DNA from: Acidobacteriota bacterium
GTDB lineage: Bacteria > Acidobacteriota > Blastocatellia > Pyrinomonadales > Pyrinomonadaceae
Direction: 5' to 3'
NCBI GenBank assembly: GCA_020200235.1
Contig: JAIVJC010000140.1
Span: 1-39,615, forward strand
DNA: 39,615 nt
Under the pieces are notes generated by a model that did no database searches, was not told where the DNA came from, and saw only the letters and a program-made list of their open reading frames with translations. Positions 15,020 through 23,487 of the stretch are shown piece by piece. Both the position numbers and the translations under genes were made by a program. The first letter of the stretch is position 1. The number at the start of each line of letters is the position of its first letter.

Positions 15020-15943
15020 ATGAACACGCAAGAGGACAGGGAATTGACGCCGGGCGGGCACAGGCACGATCCGCCGCCGCTCAGCGATCACGCCGACGCA
15101 CGGCCCGTCGCAGCCGGGGCGCAAGAGTCAGCCGTAATTGATCGCGGCTCAATCGTCCAACTCGATCCCGATCATCCCGGCTTCCGCGACGCGGAGTACC
15201 GCGCGCGCCGCAACCGCATCGCGCAGCTCGCGCTCGGACACAGGGCGGGCGAGCCCGCGCCCGACGCGCCCTACACGGAAGAGGAGCACGCGCTGTGGCG
15301 GGCGGTACGCGACGCGCTCGAGCCGCGCCACGCGAGGTTCGCGTGCGCCGAATACCTCGAAGCCGTCAGCCGCCTCGACCTGCCGCGCGGGCGCATCCCG
15401 CAGCTCGAAGAGGTGTCGGAGCGCGTGCGGCGGATCAGCGGCTTCCGCCTGGAGCCGGTCGCGGGCCTGGTCGAGCCGCGCGTCTTCCTCGAATCGCTCG
15501 CCGACGGCGTCTTCCTCTGCACGCAGTACATCCGCCACCACTCGACGCCGCTCTACACGCCCGAGCCCGACGTGGTTCACGAGCTCTTAGGTCACGCCGC
15601 CACGCTCGCGAGCCCGCGCCTCGCCGCGCTCAACCGGCTCTTCGGCGAAGCCGTCAAGCGCGCGCGCGCCGCGGAAGACTTCGAAAGGCTCGCGCGCGTC
15701 TACTGGTTCACCGTCGAGTTCGGCGTCGTGCGCGAGGGCGGCGCGGTCAAAGCCTACGGCACGGGTCTGCTCTCTTCGGCGGGCGAGTTGGAAGCGATGC
15801 GCGACGCGCGACTCCTCCCGCTCGACGCCGACGAGGCGGCGCGCGCCGACTACGACCCGACGCGCTTCCAGCCCACGCTCTTCTGCGCCGACTCGTTCGA
15901 CTCGGTGTGCGAGACGCTCTCCGCGTATCTGACCCGCGCGTGA
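15020..15943 (+). CDS. phhA: Phenylalanine 4-monooxygenase (aromatic amino acid hydroxylase)
   Basis: This is a pterin-dependent non-haem iron enzyme converting phenylalanine and O2 to tyrosine in the cytoplasm. The catalytic-domain motifs are complete. STPLYTPEPDVVHELLGHA gives the iron ligands His187 and His192, and YWFTVEFG gives Glu233. The 307-residue protein has the single-domain bacterial form plus a disordered N-terminal extension of about 40 residues. It lacks the ACT regulatory domain of animal enzymes. ATG 15020 is preceded by AGAGGAGT at nine bases. Expression is probably controlled by the Tyr-codon leader and terminator upstream. That suggests a role in making tyrosine for protein synthesis and not only in phenylalanine breakdown (inference). 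Tyrosine or tryptophan hydroxylase specificity is less likely. Confidence 0.93.
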   Translation: MNTQEDRELTPGGHRHDPPPLSDHADARPVAAGAQESAVIDRGSIVQLDPDHPGFRDAEYRARRNRIAQLALGHRAGEPAPDAPYTEEEHALWRAVRDALEPRHARFACAEYLEAVSRLDLPRGRIPQLEEVSERVRRISGFRLEPVAGLVEPRVFLESLADGVFLCTQYIRHHSTPLYTPEPDVVHELLGHAATLASPRLAALNRLFGEAVKRARAAEDFERLARVYWFTVEFGVVREGGAVKAYGTGLLSSAGELEAMRDARLLPLDADEAARADYDPTRFQPTLFCADSFDSVCETLSAYLTRA

Positions 15944-16016
15944 GTGAGCGAACGCGCGCGGCGAGGATTTGCGCCGGGCGCGAAGTGGCTTACCATGCGG
16001 GCGTCGTGATTTAGAG

Positions 16017-16114
16017 CGCGTTTCAAAACTCTCCGCCTTTGCGTCCCGCTCCGGCGCCCCCGGCGCCTTCGCGCGGAACTTTATTCTTACGCGAAGGCGC
16101 GAAGGTGAAACGCG
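16017..16114. repeat. Nested palindromic element between phhA and the AI-2E transporter gene
   Basis: The outer inverted repeat is CGCGTTTCA (16017-16025) with TGAAACGCG (16106-16114). Inside it a perfect 11-bp pair GCGCCTTCGCG (16063-16073) and CGCGAAGGCGC (16090-16100) surrounds a 16-base loop. The edges are sharp and 98 bp apart, as in a miniature palindromic repeat. It lacks a T-tract. Confidence 0.65.
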
Positions 16115-16149
16115 GGCTCGACGGGAGGCATTGGGGGGCATAGAGGAAG

Positions 16150-17250
16150 ATGGCGAGAACGCGTGCGAGCTGGCTGGCGCTGCTGGTCGTGATGGCGGCG
16201 GCACTGTATCTGAACTGGCTGATGCTGGCGCCGTTCGTCGGCGTGCTGGCGTGGGCGGTGGTGCTGGTCGTGGTCTTCTACCCCCTGCACCGGCGGATCG
16301 TGGCGCGGACGGGCAGCCCCAGCTGGGGCGCGGTGCTCTCGACGCTCATCGTCATCATCGCCATCCTGCTGCCGCTCGCGCTCATCGCGCTCGCGGTCGT
16401 GCACGAGGCGGGGAAGTTCGGCGATCAACTGCGGGACGGCGGCGGGCTCCAGGGGCTGCTCGACCCGGACTCGCCCGCGACGGGGCGGCTCGTGCGCTTC
16501 GTCGAAAGGTTCGTGAGCCTCGAAGAGCTGCGCTCGCCCGAGGCGCTCTCGGGGCGGCTGCGCGGCTTGGCGTCGCAGATCGCGGGGCGCACCGCCGGGC
16601 TCGTCGGCGGCGTCCTCGGCGCGATCGTGCAACTGTTTTTCATCGTCTTCACGATGTACTACCTCTTCCGCGACGGCGAGAGCATCCGCGACGCCCTGCG
16701 CGACCTGCTCCCGCTGGAGGCGGAGCAGGCGGACCGAATTTTCGCGCGCACGCGCGAGGTGATCGAGGCGAGCATCTACGGCGTACTGATCATCGCGGCG
16801 GTGCAGGGCGTGCTCGGCGGGCTCGCCTTCCGGGCGCTCGGACTGCCGTCGGCGCTGCTGTGGGGCGTGGTGATGATCTTCCTGTCCCTGATCCCGGTGG
16901 CCGGGGCGTTCGTCGTGTGGGTGCCGGCGGCACTCTACCTCGCGCTCACGGGCGCCTACGTCAAGGCGGGACTCCTGACGGCGTGGGGCGTCGTCGTCAT
17001 CGGCTCGGCGGACAACCTGCTGCGCCCGCGGCTCGTCGGGCAGAAGACCTCTTTGCACGAGCTGCTCATCTTCTTCTCGGTGCTCGGGGGGTTGCAGGTC
17101 TTCGGCGTGCTCGGACTCGTGCTCGGTCCCGTCATCGTCGCCGTCACGCTCGCCCTGCTCGACATCTTCCGTCACGCCGACCGCCCCGCGGCGGAGGCGG
17201 GCGCCGAGCCCGCCTTCGAGCGGCAGGACGAGTCGCGCGAGACGGGTTAG
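16150..17250 (+). CDS. AI-2E family (PerM/UPF0118) inner-membrane transporter
   Basis: This is a 366-residue polytopic membrane protein. It has paired N-terminal helices (about 8-40), a third hydrophobic segment (about 62-85), a soluble middle (about 90-150), and then a bundle of four to five helices to about residue 350. Family-type features include the LIPVAGAFVVWVPAALYL segment and DNLLRPRLVGQKTSLHELLIFFSVLGG near the C-terminus. Family members export diverse solutes, including Na+/H+ and possibly autoinducer-2, so no substrate is assigned. The start is ATG with GAGGAAG immediately upstream. A charged tail of about 25 residues ends the protein. No functional link to phhA is evident apart from shared direction. 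Confidence 0.9.
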   Translation: MARTRASWLALLVVMAAALYLNWLMLAPFVGVLAWAVVLVVVFYPLHRRIVARTGSPSWGAVLSTLIVIIAILLPLALIALAVVHEAGKFGDQLRDGGGLQGLLDPDSPATGRLVRFVERFVSLEELRSPEALSGRLRGLASQIAGRTAGLVGGVLGAIVQLFFIVFTMYYLFRDGESIRDALRDLLPLEAEQADRIFARTREVIEASIYGVLIIAAVQGVLGGLAFRALGLPSALLWGVVMIFLSLIPVAGAFVVWVPAALYLALTGAYVKAGLLTAWGVVVIGSADNLLRPRLVGQKTSLHELLIFFSVLGGLQVFGVLGLVLGPVIVAVTLALLDIFRHADRPAAEAGAEPAFERQDESRETG

Positions 17251-17281
17251 TCGCGCGCGACTGCTCAAACTCAACGCGCGC

Positions 17282-17869
17282 TCACTGCTTCAGCCGCTCG
17301 AAATACTTCTGCCGGAATTTCGCGACCTTCGGCGCGACGACGGCGCGGCAGTAGCCCTGTCCGGGGTTGTTGCGGAAATACTTCTGGTGGTACTCCTCCG
17401 CCGTGTAGAACTCCGAGAGCGGCGCGATCTCGGTCACGATGGGCGCGTCCCAAATCTTCTCCCCGTCCAACTCGGCGATCACGCGCTCGGCGGTCTCGCG
17501 CTGCCCCGTGGTGTGGTAGAAGACGGCAGAGCGGTACTGGGTGCCCACGTCCGCGCCCTGCCGGTTCATGGTCGTCGGATCGTGGACGGTGAAGAAGATC
17601 TCCAGTACCTCGCGGAACGTGACGACCGCGGGATCGAACGTGATCTGCACGGCTTCGGCGTGACCCGTCGTGCCCGAGCAGACCTGCTGGTAGGTCGGGC
17701 GCGGCACGTCGCCGCCCGTGTAGCCGGAGACGACCGACTCGACCCCGCGCAGCTCGTCGAACACAGCCTCGACGCACCAGAAGCACCCGCCCGCGAGCGT
17801 CGCCGTCTCCAGTTTCCGATCAGCGTTCGTCTCATTCGTCTCATTCGACATGGCGCGTTCGTCAGTCAT
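17282..17869 (-). CDS. msrA: Peptide-methionine (S)-S-oxide reductase
   Basis: MsrA repairs oxidised methionine (S-sulfoxide) in proteins using thioredoxin. The catalytic motif GGCFWCVE is intact with nucleophilic Cys29, followed by GYTGG, CSGTTGHAEAVQITFDP and YRSAVFYHTTGQ. NNPGQGYCRAVVAPK holds a C-terminal cysteine suited as resolving residue. There is no signal peptide, so it is cytoplasmic. Start ATG 17869 overlaps the stop of the upstream NTF2-like gene by four bases (ATGA), so translation is probably coupled. A second in-frame ATG is at 17851. The N-terminal 17 residues are Asn/Thr-rich and low in conservation value. Confidence 0.96.
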   Translation of the reverse strand: MTDERAMSNETNETNADRKLETATLAGGCFWCVEAVFDELRGVESVVSGYTGGDVPRPTYQQVCSGTTGHAEAVQITFDPAVVTFREVLEIFFTVHDPTTMNRQGADVGTQYRSAVFYHTTGQRETAERVIAELDGEKIWDAPIVTEIAPLSEFYTAEEYHQKYFRNNPGQGYCRAVVAPKVAKFRQKYFERLKQ

Positions 17870-18372
17870 AGTCTTTTCGCCCCGATCTGAAAATACAAAC
17901 TGAACTCCGTGAGGTCGTCCGCCGGCGTCTCGATGCCGAGATCGAGCTCGACCTTCCAACTGCCGTCGCGCTGTTTGCGCCAGACGGAGAAGTAGTAGCT
18001 GTAGCGCGGCGGGTTCCTCCCCGTGTTGTCGGTCAGCACGACGGGACCCGTGGTGTAGCCGAGATCGCCCGCGGATGACACGTCCGCGTAGGCGGGGCGC
18101 CAGTTGAGCGTCGTCGTGCGATTCGTCTGGGCGGGGCGCTTCATGAACGCCTCGCGGGTCTTCGTCGGGGCGGGCGTGAAGTTGAAGCCGTCCTCCGCGA
18201 AGAACTCGATGAAGGAGTCGCGCACGCCCACCTCGCCGCAGCGCCGCGCGAAGGAGCGCTCAGCCTCGACGAGCGACGCGAGCGCGGGCGGGACTTTCTG
18301 CCCCTGCGGCAGAGCTACGACAGAGAGCGCGAGCAGACCAGAAATGATCGCAACGAAACGTCTCATCAGCAT
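17866..18372 (-). CDS. Secreted NTF2-like (DUF4440/SnoaL-type) protein
   Basis: This is a 168-residue protein. It has an N-terminal signal peptide (FVAIISGLLALSVVALPQG) and then a single NTF2-like cone domain. LVEAERSFARRCGEVGVRDSF, FFAEDG and GDLGYTTGPV followed by SYYFSVWRKQRDGSWKVELDLG are the usual DUF4440 landmarks. Such domains bind small molecules or act as simple enzymes; no specific function is assigned. ATG at 18372 and at 18366 are both possible. GAGAGG is three bases before the first and nine before the second, so 18366 may be used. It forms a coupled pair with msrA (ATGA overlap), which points to envelope or oxidative-stress context only by association. Confidence 0.82.
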   Translation of the reverse strand: MLMRRFVAIISGLLALSVVALPQGQKVPPALASLVEAERSFARRCGEVGVRDSFIEFFAEDGFNFTPAPTKTREAFMKRPAQTNRTTTLNWRPAYADVSSAGDLGYTTGPVVLTDNTGRNPPRYSYYFSVWRKQRDGSWKVELDLGIETPADDLTEFSLYFQIGAKRL

Positions 18373-18475
18373 GAACCTCTCAACGATGGTGAATATACCT
18401 TGAGCGACGAACGGAAATGTAGGGGCAGGGATGAGCCCTGCCCCCGCAAATGATCGCGGCTGATCGTCGCGCGAT

Positions 18476-19139
18476 CTAGTTCGCCGCCCGCGCGGCGCGC
18501 GCCTCTTCGATGCGGCGTTCGGCGAGGGCGTCCGCCGCGCGCGCGGGCGTCGTGCCAGCGGAGTCGGCGGCGGCGAAGATTTCGAGCAGCGTGTCGTAGA
18601 TGGCGTGGACTTTGCCGCGGGCGCTTTCGGCGTCCCAGCCGAGCAGCTCGGTCGTGCCGTTGATGACGCCGCCCGCGTTCGCCACGTAGTCGGGCGCGTA
18701 GAGGACGCCGTGCGCGGCGAGCGCGTCGCCGTGGCGTGCTTCGAGCAGCTGGTTGTTCGCCGCGCCCGCGACGATCTCCACGCGCAGGCGCGGGATCGTC
18801 TCGTCGTTGACGACGCCTCCGAGCGCGCACGGCGCGAAGATACTAGCGCGCGCGTCGTAAATCTCCGCGAGCGGCAAGCCCCGCGCGCCGAAGTCCGCGA
18901 CCACGCGCGAGAGCTTCGCCGCGCGCGTTCTTGTAGGTCATGCCGCGCGCGAGCCGGAGCGCGTCGGTGCGCGCCTCTTCGATGGACGCGTAGTCCCAGA
19001 GCCGCGTGCCGCCGAGCGCGGGGCCGAGCGCGGTGCTGTGGATGGCGACGACGGCGCGGTAGCCGATCTCTTCGTCCTCCGCGAGTACGACAGTTTCGTG
19101 CCCCGACGCCGCGCCGTCTTCAGAAATGATCTCGAGCAT
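18476..19139 (-). pseudogene. Leucine/Glu-Leu-Phe-Val dehydrogenase with internal deletion and frameshift
   Basis: ATG 19139 follows GGGAGGT and starts a normal leucine-dehydrogenase N-terminus ([21 protein letters not shown], then [12 protein letters not shown]). Right after KNA the sequence jumps, in another frame, to the C-terminal part ([66 protein letters not shown]) and stops at 18476. The glycine-rich segment with the catalytic Lys and most of the NAD-binding Rossmann core are missing. That is roughly 115-130 residues judged against the family's usual 350. The junction lies near 18920-18945 in a GCGCG-rich stretch. The gene cannot give an active enzyme as it stands. It diverges from the APC permease gene. 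Confidence 0.85.
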
Positions 19140-19168
19140 TCGACCTCCCGGTTTATACTGCATCCCGC

Positions 19169-20545
19169 TTGACTGACTCGACAAAAGAGAACCCGCGCGC
19201 GCGCCGCACGGCGGGGAGCCTGCTGCGCGTGCTGGGCGTCGGCTTCGGGCTCGCCGTCATCGTCGGCAACACCATCGGCGCCGGCATCCTGCGCGCCCCC
19301 GGCGACGTGGCGAAGCAGCTGCCGCACCCTTGGCTCTTCCTCGCGGTGTGGGTCGCGGGCGGCGCGTACGCCCTGCTCGGCGCGAACGCGGTCGCGGAGC
19401 TCGGCACGATGATCCCGCGCTCCGGCGGGCAGTACGTCTTCGCGCGGCGCGCGCTCGGCGACTACGCGGGCTTCCTCGTCGGCTGGAGCGACTGGCTCTC
19501 GACCTGCGGCACGACCGCCGCCGTCTCCGTCGTCGTCGGCGACTACACCGTCGCGCTCTTCCCGGCGCTCGCCGGTAGCGCCACACCAATCGCCGTCGCC
19601 GTCGCCGTCCTCTTCGCGCTCATCCAGTGGCGCGGCATACGCTGGGGCGGCGGGGTGCAGAACCTGACGAGCCTCGCGAAGTGCCTCGCCTTCGCCGCGC
19701 TCATCTTCGCCTGCTTCGCGCTCGGCGGCGCGCGCCCCGAAGCGACAGGGGCGGCGCAACTGCCGCACGGTCTCGCGCTCGGTCTCGCCGTCGTCCTCGC
19801 GCTCCAGGCGGTCGTCTACACATACGACGGGTGGGCGGGCGTCGTCTATTTTTCCGAGGAGGTGAAAGACCCCGCGCGCGACATCCCGCGCTCGCTCTTC
19901 GGCGGCGTGCTGCTCGTCCTCGCGATCTATCTGCTCGTCAACCTCGCGCTGCTCTACGTGCTGCCCGTCTCGCGCGTCGCGGGCTCCGATCTGGCGGTCG
20001 GCGCGGCGGCGCAACAACTCTTCGGCGCGGACGGCGACCGCCTGCTCCGCGCGCTGACCATCGTCTCGATGCTGAGCGGCTTGAACGCCTACCACCTGAT
20101 GGCGACGCGCGTCCTGTTCGCCATGAGCCGCGACCGACTCTTCTCGCCTCGCGCCGCGCGCGTCAACGCGGGCGGCACGCCGACGGTCGCGCTCTTCGTC
20201 AGTTGCGCGGTCGCCGTCGTCTTCATCCTGTCGGGCGGCACGTTCGCACGGATCATCGCCGGGCTCTCGTTCTTCTTCGTCGCCAACTACGCGATGACCT
20301 TCGCCTCGCTCTTCGTCCTGCGCCGCAGAGAGCCGCGCGCCGAGAGACCGTTCCGCGCGTGGGGCTACCCCTGGACGACGGCGCTCGCGCTCGCGGGCTC
20401 GGTCGCGTTCCTCTTCGGCGCGGTCGCGGCTGATCTCGCTGGCGAGACGCGCGACAGCCTGTACGCGTTGTCGCTGCTCGCCGCGAGCTACCCCCTGTTC
20501 AGGCTCGTCAAGTTGATCGAGCGACCCGCGCGCGCGTCGTCATAG
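19169..20545 (+). CDS. APC superfamily amino acid permease
   Basis: This is a 458-residue polytopic inner-membrane transporter with about 12 hydrophobic helices. The first helix carries the substrate-binding motif GNTIGAGIL of the APC fold. [28 protein letters not shown] and [27 protein letters not shown] are typical of amino acid/polyamine antiporters. Substrate specificity is not predictable. The start is TTG at 19169, only 29 bases from the divergent dehydrogenase start, with no obvious Shine-Dalgarno. A later start is possible because the first 15 residues precede the first helix. Its former neighbour, an amino acid dehydrogenase, suggests a branched-chain amino acid role (inference). Confidence 0.9.
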   Translation: MTDSTKENPRARRTAGSLLRVLGVGFGLAVIVGNTIGAGILRAPGDVAKQLPHPWLFLAVWVAGGAYALLGANAVAELGTMIPRSGGQYVFARRALGDYAGFLVGWSDWLSTCGTTAAVSVVVGDYTVALFPALAGSATPIAVAVAVLFALIQWRGIRWGGGVQNLTSLAKCLAFAALIFACFALGGARPEATGAAQLPHGLALGLAVVLALQAVVYTYDGWAGVVYFSEEVKDPARDIPRSLFGGVLLVLAIYLLVNLALLYVLPVSRVAGSDLAVGAAAQQLFGADGDRLLRALTIVSMLSGLNAYHLMATRVLFAMSRDRLFSPRAARVNAGGTPTVALFVSCAVAVVFILSGGTFARIIAGLSFFFVANYAMTFASLFVLRRREPRAERPFRAWGYPWTTALALAGSVAFLFGAVAADLAGETRDSLYALSLLAASYPLFRLVKLIERPARASS

Positions 20546-20608
20546 ATTCGCGGGCGCGGTCGTTTCAAAGATCGCGGGCGGCGGAAAATTTTAATAAACT
20601 CTGAAGCC

Positions 20609-21287
20609 GTGACGGACAAGAGCCAATTCGGGATTGGCATCCGCGACATCGCGTCGATCGAAGAGATGGGCGCGGTCGAGGAGTTGCAGCGCGAGGTCTG
20701 GGCGTGCGGCGACATCGACGTGGTGCCGCGCATGATGCTCCACCCGGCGCGCGAGGTCGGCGGCACGCTCGTCGGCGCGTTCGACGGCGCGCTCCTCGTT
20801 GGCTTCGCCTTCGGCTTCGTCGGCTTGGAGCGCGGGCGGCTCGTGCTCCACTCGCACATGCTCGTCGACGAGTCCGCTGCACAGCGCGACGGGCACGGAT
20901 CGACTCTGGGTGGCGTGGCATCTCGACAGCCCCCGCGTCTCGCGAAAGATCGACGCGTCCTCTGACGCAGATGAAACCGCGCGCGATGCTCTCGAACGAG
21001 CCACCCCGCTCGTTCGTCTGGGCGCGGACGGAAGGCCAGAAGCCTGCGGATTGGCGAAGGATGTGCGCGGCGGTCTCGTCTCAATTGAAATACCTGACGA
21101 CATCAACACGCTTAACGATCAAAACGTCAACGTTGCGCTCGCATGGCGCGCGGCGACGCGAATAGCATTTCTGGGGGCGTTCTCGGAAGGTTATATCGCC
21201 GAAGAATTTTTCCGCATCGAACGGGAGGGGCGGCGGTGCGGCGCGTATCTTCTGAGGAGGGCGAGTGGAGAAAGACGGAATGACTAA
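20609..21287 (+). pseudogene. GNAT-type acetyltransferase gene with internal deletion and frameshift
   Basis: GTG 20609 opens a frame with GIRDIASIEEMGAVEELQRE, VGGTLVGAFDGALLVGFAFG and VLHSHMLV, the N-terminal half of a GNAT-like protein. Near 20865-20880 the homology jumps into another frame: SPLHSATGTDRLWVAWHLDS, LVSIEIPDDIN, ALAWRAATRIAFLGAFSEGY, IAEEFFR. The segment that should hold the acetyl-CoA-binding R/QxxGxG/A loop and the middle of the fold is absent. By family memory this is about 65 residues. The second frame ends at 21287, overlapping the Rieske oxygenase start. As it stands no intact enzyme is encoded. Confidence 0.75.
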
Positions 21288-22365
21288 GGGCGACTACAGT
21301 TTCGACGCGCGCCTCGCATTTGCGAAGACGCCGCCCGCCGAGTGGTACTTCGACCCCTCGATGCTCGCGCGCGAGCAGGAGACGGTGTTCGCGCGCACGT
21401 GGCAGCTCGTCGGGCGCGCGGAGGAGGTCGCGGAGGCGGGGCAGTTCTTCACCGCGAACGTCGGCGACGAGCCCGTCCTGGTCGCGCGCGGCGCGGACTC
21501 CCGTTTGCGCGCCCTCTCGAACGTCTGCCGCCACCGCGCGGGTCCCGTCGCCGCGGGGCGCGGCAACTGCGACGTGTTCCGCTGCGGCTACCACGGCTGG
21601 TCTTACGCGCTCGACGGGCGGCTCGCAGCGACGCCGGAGTGGGACGGCGTCGAGGAGTTCGACCGCGGGGCACACTCGCTCCCGCAGTTCCGCGTCGAGA
21701 CGTGGGGCGCGCTCGTCTTCGTCAACCTCGACGCGAATTGCGAGCCGCTGGGTGAAACGCTCGAAGACATCCCCGCGCGACTCGCCCGCCGCGATCTCTC
21801 TTCGATGAGGTTCGCGCTGCGCAAGGAGTGGACGGTCGAGTGCAACTGGAAGGTTTACGTCGATAACTATCTCGAAGGCTACCACATCCCCGTCGTCCAC
21901 CCCGCGCTCAACCGCGAGCTGGATTACGCGCGCTACCGCACGGAGACCAAACGACTCTACTCGATCCAGCACTCGCCGATCCGCGCCGACCGCGCGACGC
22001 GGATTAAAGTTGATGAAGGCGCGGAGGAGAACGAGGCGCAGTACTTCTGGCTCTTCCCGAACCTGATGCTGAACGTCTACCCCGACAACTACTCGACGAA
22101 TTTGATCGTGCCGCTCTCCGCGGAGCGCACGCTCACCGTCTTCGAGTGGTACTTCGACGAGCCGGAGAGCGGGAAGTCTCGCGAAGCCCTCCGGCGCACG
22201 GTCGAGTTCAGCGACGAGATTCAGATCGAGGACATACAGATCTGCGAAGCCGTGCAGAGGGGCTTGCGCTCGCGCACTTACGCGCAGGGTCGCTACAGCG
22301 TCAAGCGCGAGAACGGCGTCCACCACTTCCACGGCCTGCTCGCGGAGTTTTTCGCGCGCGCCTGA
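21265..22365 (+). CDS. Rieske aromatic ring-hydroxylating oxygenase, alpha subunit type
   Basis: This is an oxygenase terminal component. The Rieske [2Fe-2S] ligands are Cys88, His90, Cys107 and His110 (CRHRAG and CGYHGW). The catalytic domain has WKVYVDNYLEGYHIPVVHP, with mononuclear-iron ligands His207 and His212. At 366 residues it fits single-component-like alpha subunits that act on choline, carnitine or aromatic compounds, so no substrate is fixed. No reductase or ferredoxin gene is adjacent. GTG 21265 has GAGGAGG four bases upstream; ATG 21280 is an alternative five codons later. It overlaps the end of the broken GNAT gene and is followed after five bases by the CvpA-CAP gene. Confidence 0.92.
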   Translation: MEKDGMTKGDYSFDARLAFAKTPPAEWYFDPSMLAREQETVFARTWQLVGRAEEVAEAGQFFTANVGDEPVLVARGADSRLRALSNVCRHRAGPVAAGRGNCDVFRCGYHGWSYALDGRLAATPEWDGVEEFDRGAHSLPQFRVETWGALVFVNLDANCEPLGETLEDIPARLARRDLSSMRFALRKEWTVECNWKVYVDNYLEGYHIPVVHPALNRELDYARYRTETKRLYSIQHSPIRADRATRIKVDEGAEENEAQYFWLFPNLMLNVYPDNYSTNLIVPLSAERTLTVFEWYFDEPESGKSREALRRTVEFSDEIQIEDIQICEAVQRGLRSRTYAQGRYSVKRENGVHHFHGLLAEFFARA

Positions 22366-22369
22366 CGTG

Positions 22370-23332
22370 ATGGCGATCAACTACATCGACGTGCTGCTCG
22401 TCGTCGTCGTGCTGCTGAGCGCGGCGGGCGGCTACCGGCGCGGCTTCATCCTCGGCGTGCTCGATCTCCTCCGCTGGGTCGGCAGCCTCGTCTTCGCCCT
22501 GCGCTTCTACCAGCCCGTCGCCCGCTGGCTCGCGCCGCGCTTCCCCTGGGACGCGGCGTGGGTCCCGCCCGCGGCGTTCGTCGCGACCGCCGCCGTCGCC
22601 GGGCTAGCGATCCACCTCGCCGGCTACCTGCTGCTGCGCCGCCTCTCGGACAGGTCTCACGAGCACAGGGCGAACCGCGCGCTCGGCGTGCTGCCCGGCG
22701 TGGCGAACGGCTTCATCTCGGCGGCGATCCTCGCCTCGCTCCTGCTCGCCGCGCCCCTCCCCGAGCGACTCCAGACGGACGCGCGCGCGAGCACGCTCGC
22801 CAACCGCCTCGCCTCCGAGACCGAGCACCTTGAGACTGCCCTCGCGCCCGTCTTCAACGACGCGATCCGGCAGACGCTGACGCAGCTCACGATCAAGCCG
22901 GAGTCCGACGAGACCGTCCGCCTGCCCTACACGGTCGCGAACACGCGCCCGCGCCCCGAGCTCGAAGCGCAGATGCTCGAACTCGTCAACCAGGAGCGCG
23001 CGCAGGCGGGACTCCAGCCCGTCGCCGCCGATCCGGAGTTGACTGTAGTCGCGCGCGCGCATTCGGCGGACATGTTCGCGCGCGGCTACTTCGCGCACGT
23101 CTCGCCCGAAGGCTTGAGCCCGTTCGACCGCATGACGCGCGCCGGGGTGAAGTACCGGACGGCGGGCGAGAACCTCGCGCTCGCGCCGACGCTCAGGATC
23201 GCGCACGCGGGGCTGATGAACTCGCCGGGTCATCGCGCGAACATCCTCCAGCACGCCTTCGGTCGCCTCGGCGTCGGCATCACGGACGGCGGGCGGCGCG
23301 GGCTCATGGTGTCGCAGGAGTTCCGCAACTAG
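22370..23332 (+). CDS. CvpA membrane domain fused to a CAP/SCP domain
   Basis: This is a 320-residue fusion. Residues 1-130 form a CvpA (colicin V production) membrane domain with four helices, beginning INYIDVLLVVVVLLSAAGGYRRGFILG, a canonical CvpA start. A linker of about 60 residues follows. Residues about 195-320 form a CAP domain with LELVNQERAQAGL, HSADMFARGYFAHVSPEG, GENLALA and MNSPGHRANIL. The two His and the Glu of the CAP cavity (HSADM, GENLA, GHRAN) are kept. The CAP domain is expected outside the cytoplasm. Role unknown; CAP proteins bind lipids or peptides and CvpA supports secretion or envelope homeostasis. Start ATG 22370, four bases after the oxygenase stop, so they are probably co-transcribed. 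Confidence 0.88.
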   Translation: MAINYIDVLLVVVVLLSAAGGYRRGFILGVLDLLRWVGSLVFALRFYQPVARWLAPRFPWDAAWVPPAAFVATAAVAGLAIHLAGYLLLRRLSDRSHEHRANRALGVLPGVANGFISAAILASLLLAAPLPERLQTDARASTLANRLASETEHLETALAPVFNDAIRQTLTQLTIKPESDETVRLPYTVANTRPRPELEAQMLELVNQERAQAGLQPVAADPELTVVARAHSADMFARGYFAHVSPEGLSPFDRMTRAGVKYRTAGENLALAPTLRIAHAGLMNSPGHRANILQHAFGRLGVGITDGGRRGLMVSQEFRN

Positions 23333-23377
23333 GCTCTCCTCGAGTTGAACTATTTGTAACTTGAGACTCACCGCAGA

Positions 23378-23473
23378 GGGATGAGAGATGAAGGATGAAG
23401 GATGAAGGATGAAGGATGAAGTAAGACAAGTTGTTTCCAGTTCATCCTTCATCCTTCATCCTTCATCCTTCCT
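23378..23473. repeat. GGATGAA heptamer hairpin upstream of hrpB
   Basis: The left arm has two imperfect and four perfect GGATGAA heptamers ending at 23420. A 20-base centre follows (23421-23440). The right arm has four perfect TTCATCC heptamers (23441-23468). Together they form a near-perfect hairpin of more than 28 pairs. It ends 14 bases before the hrpB start codon and could mask or delay translation. Confidence 0.85.
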
Positions 23474-23487
23474 CGTTCAGTCCGCCC

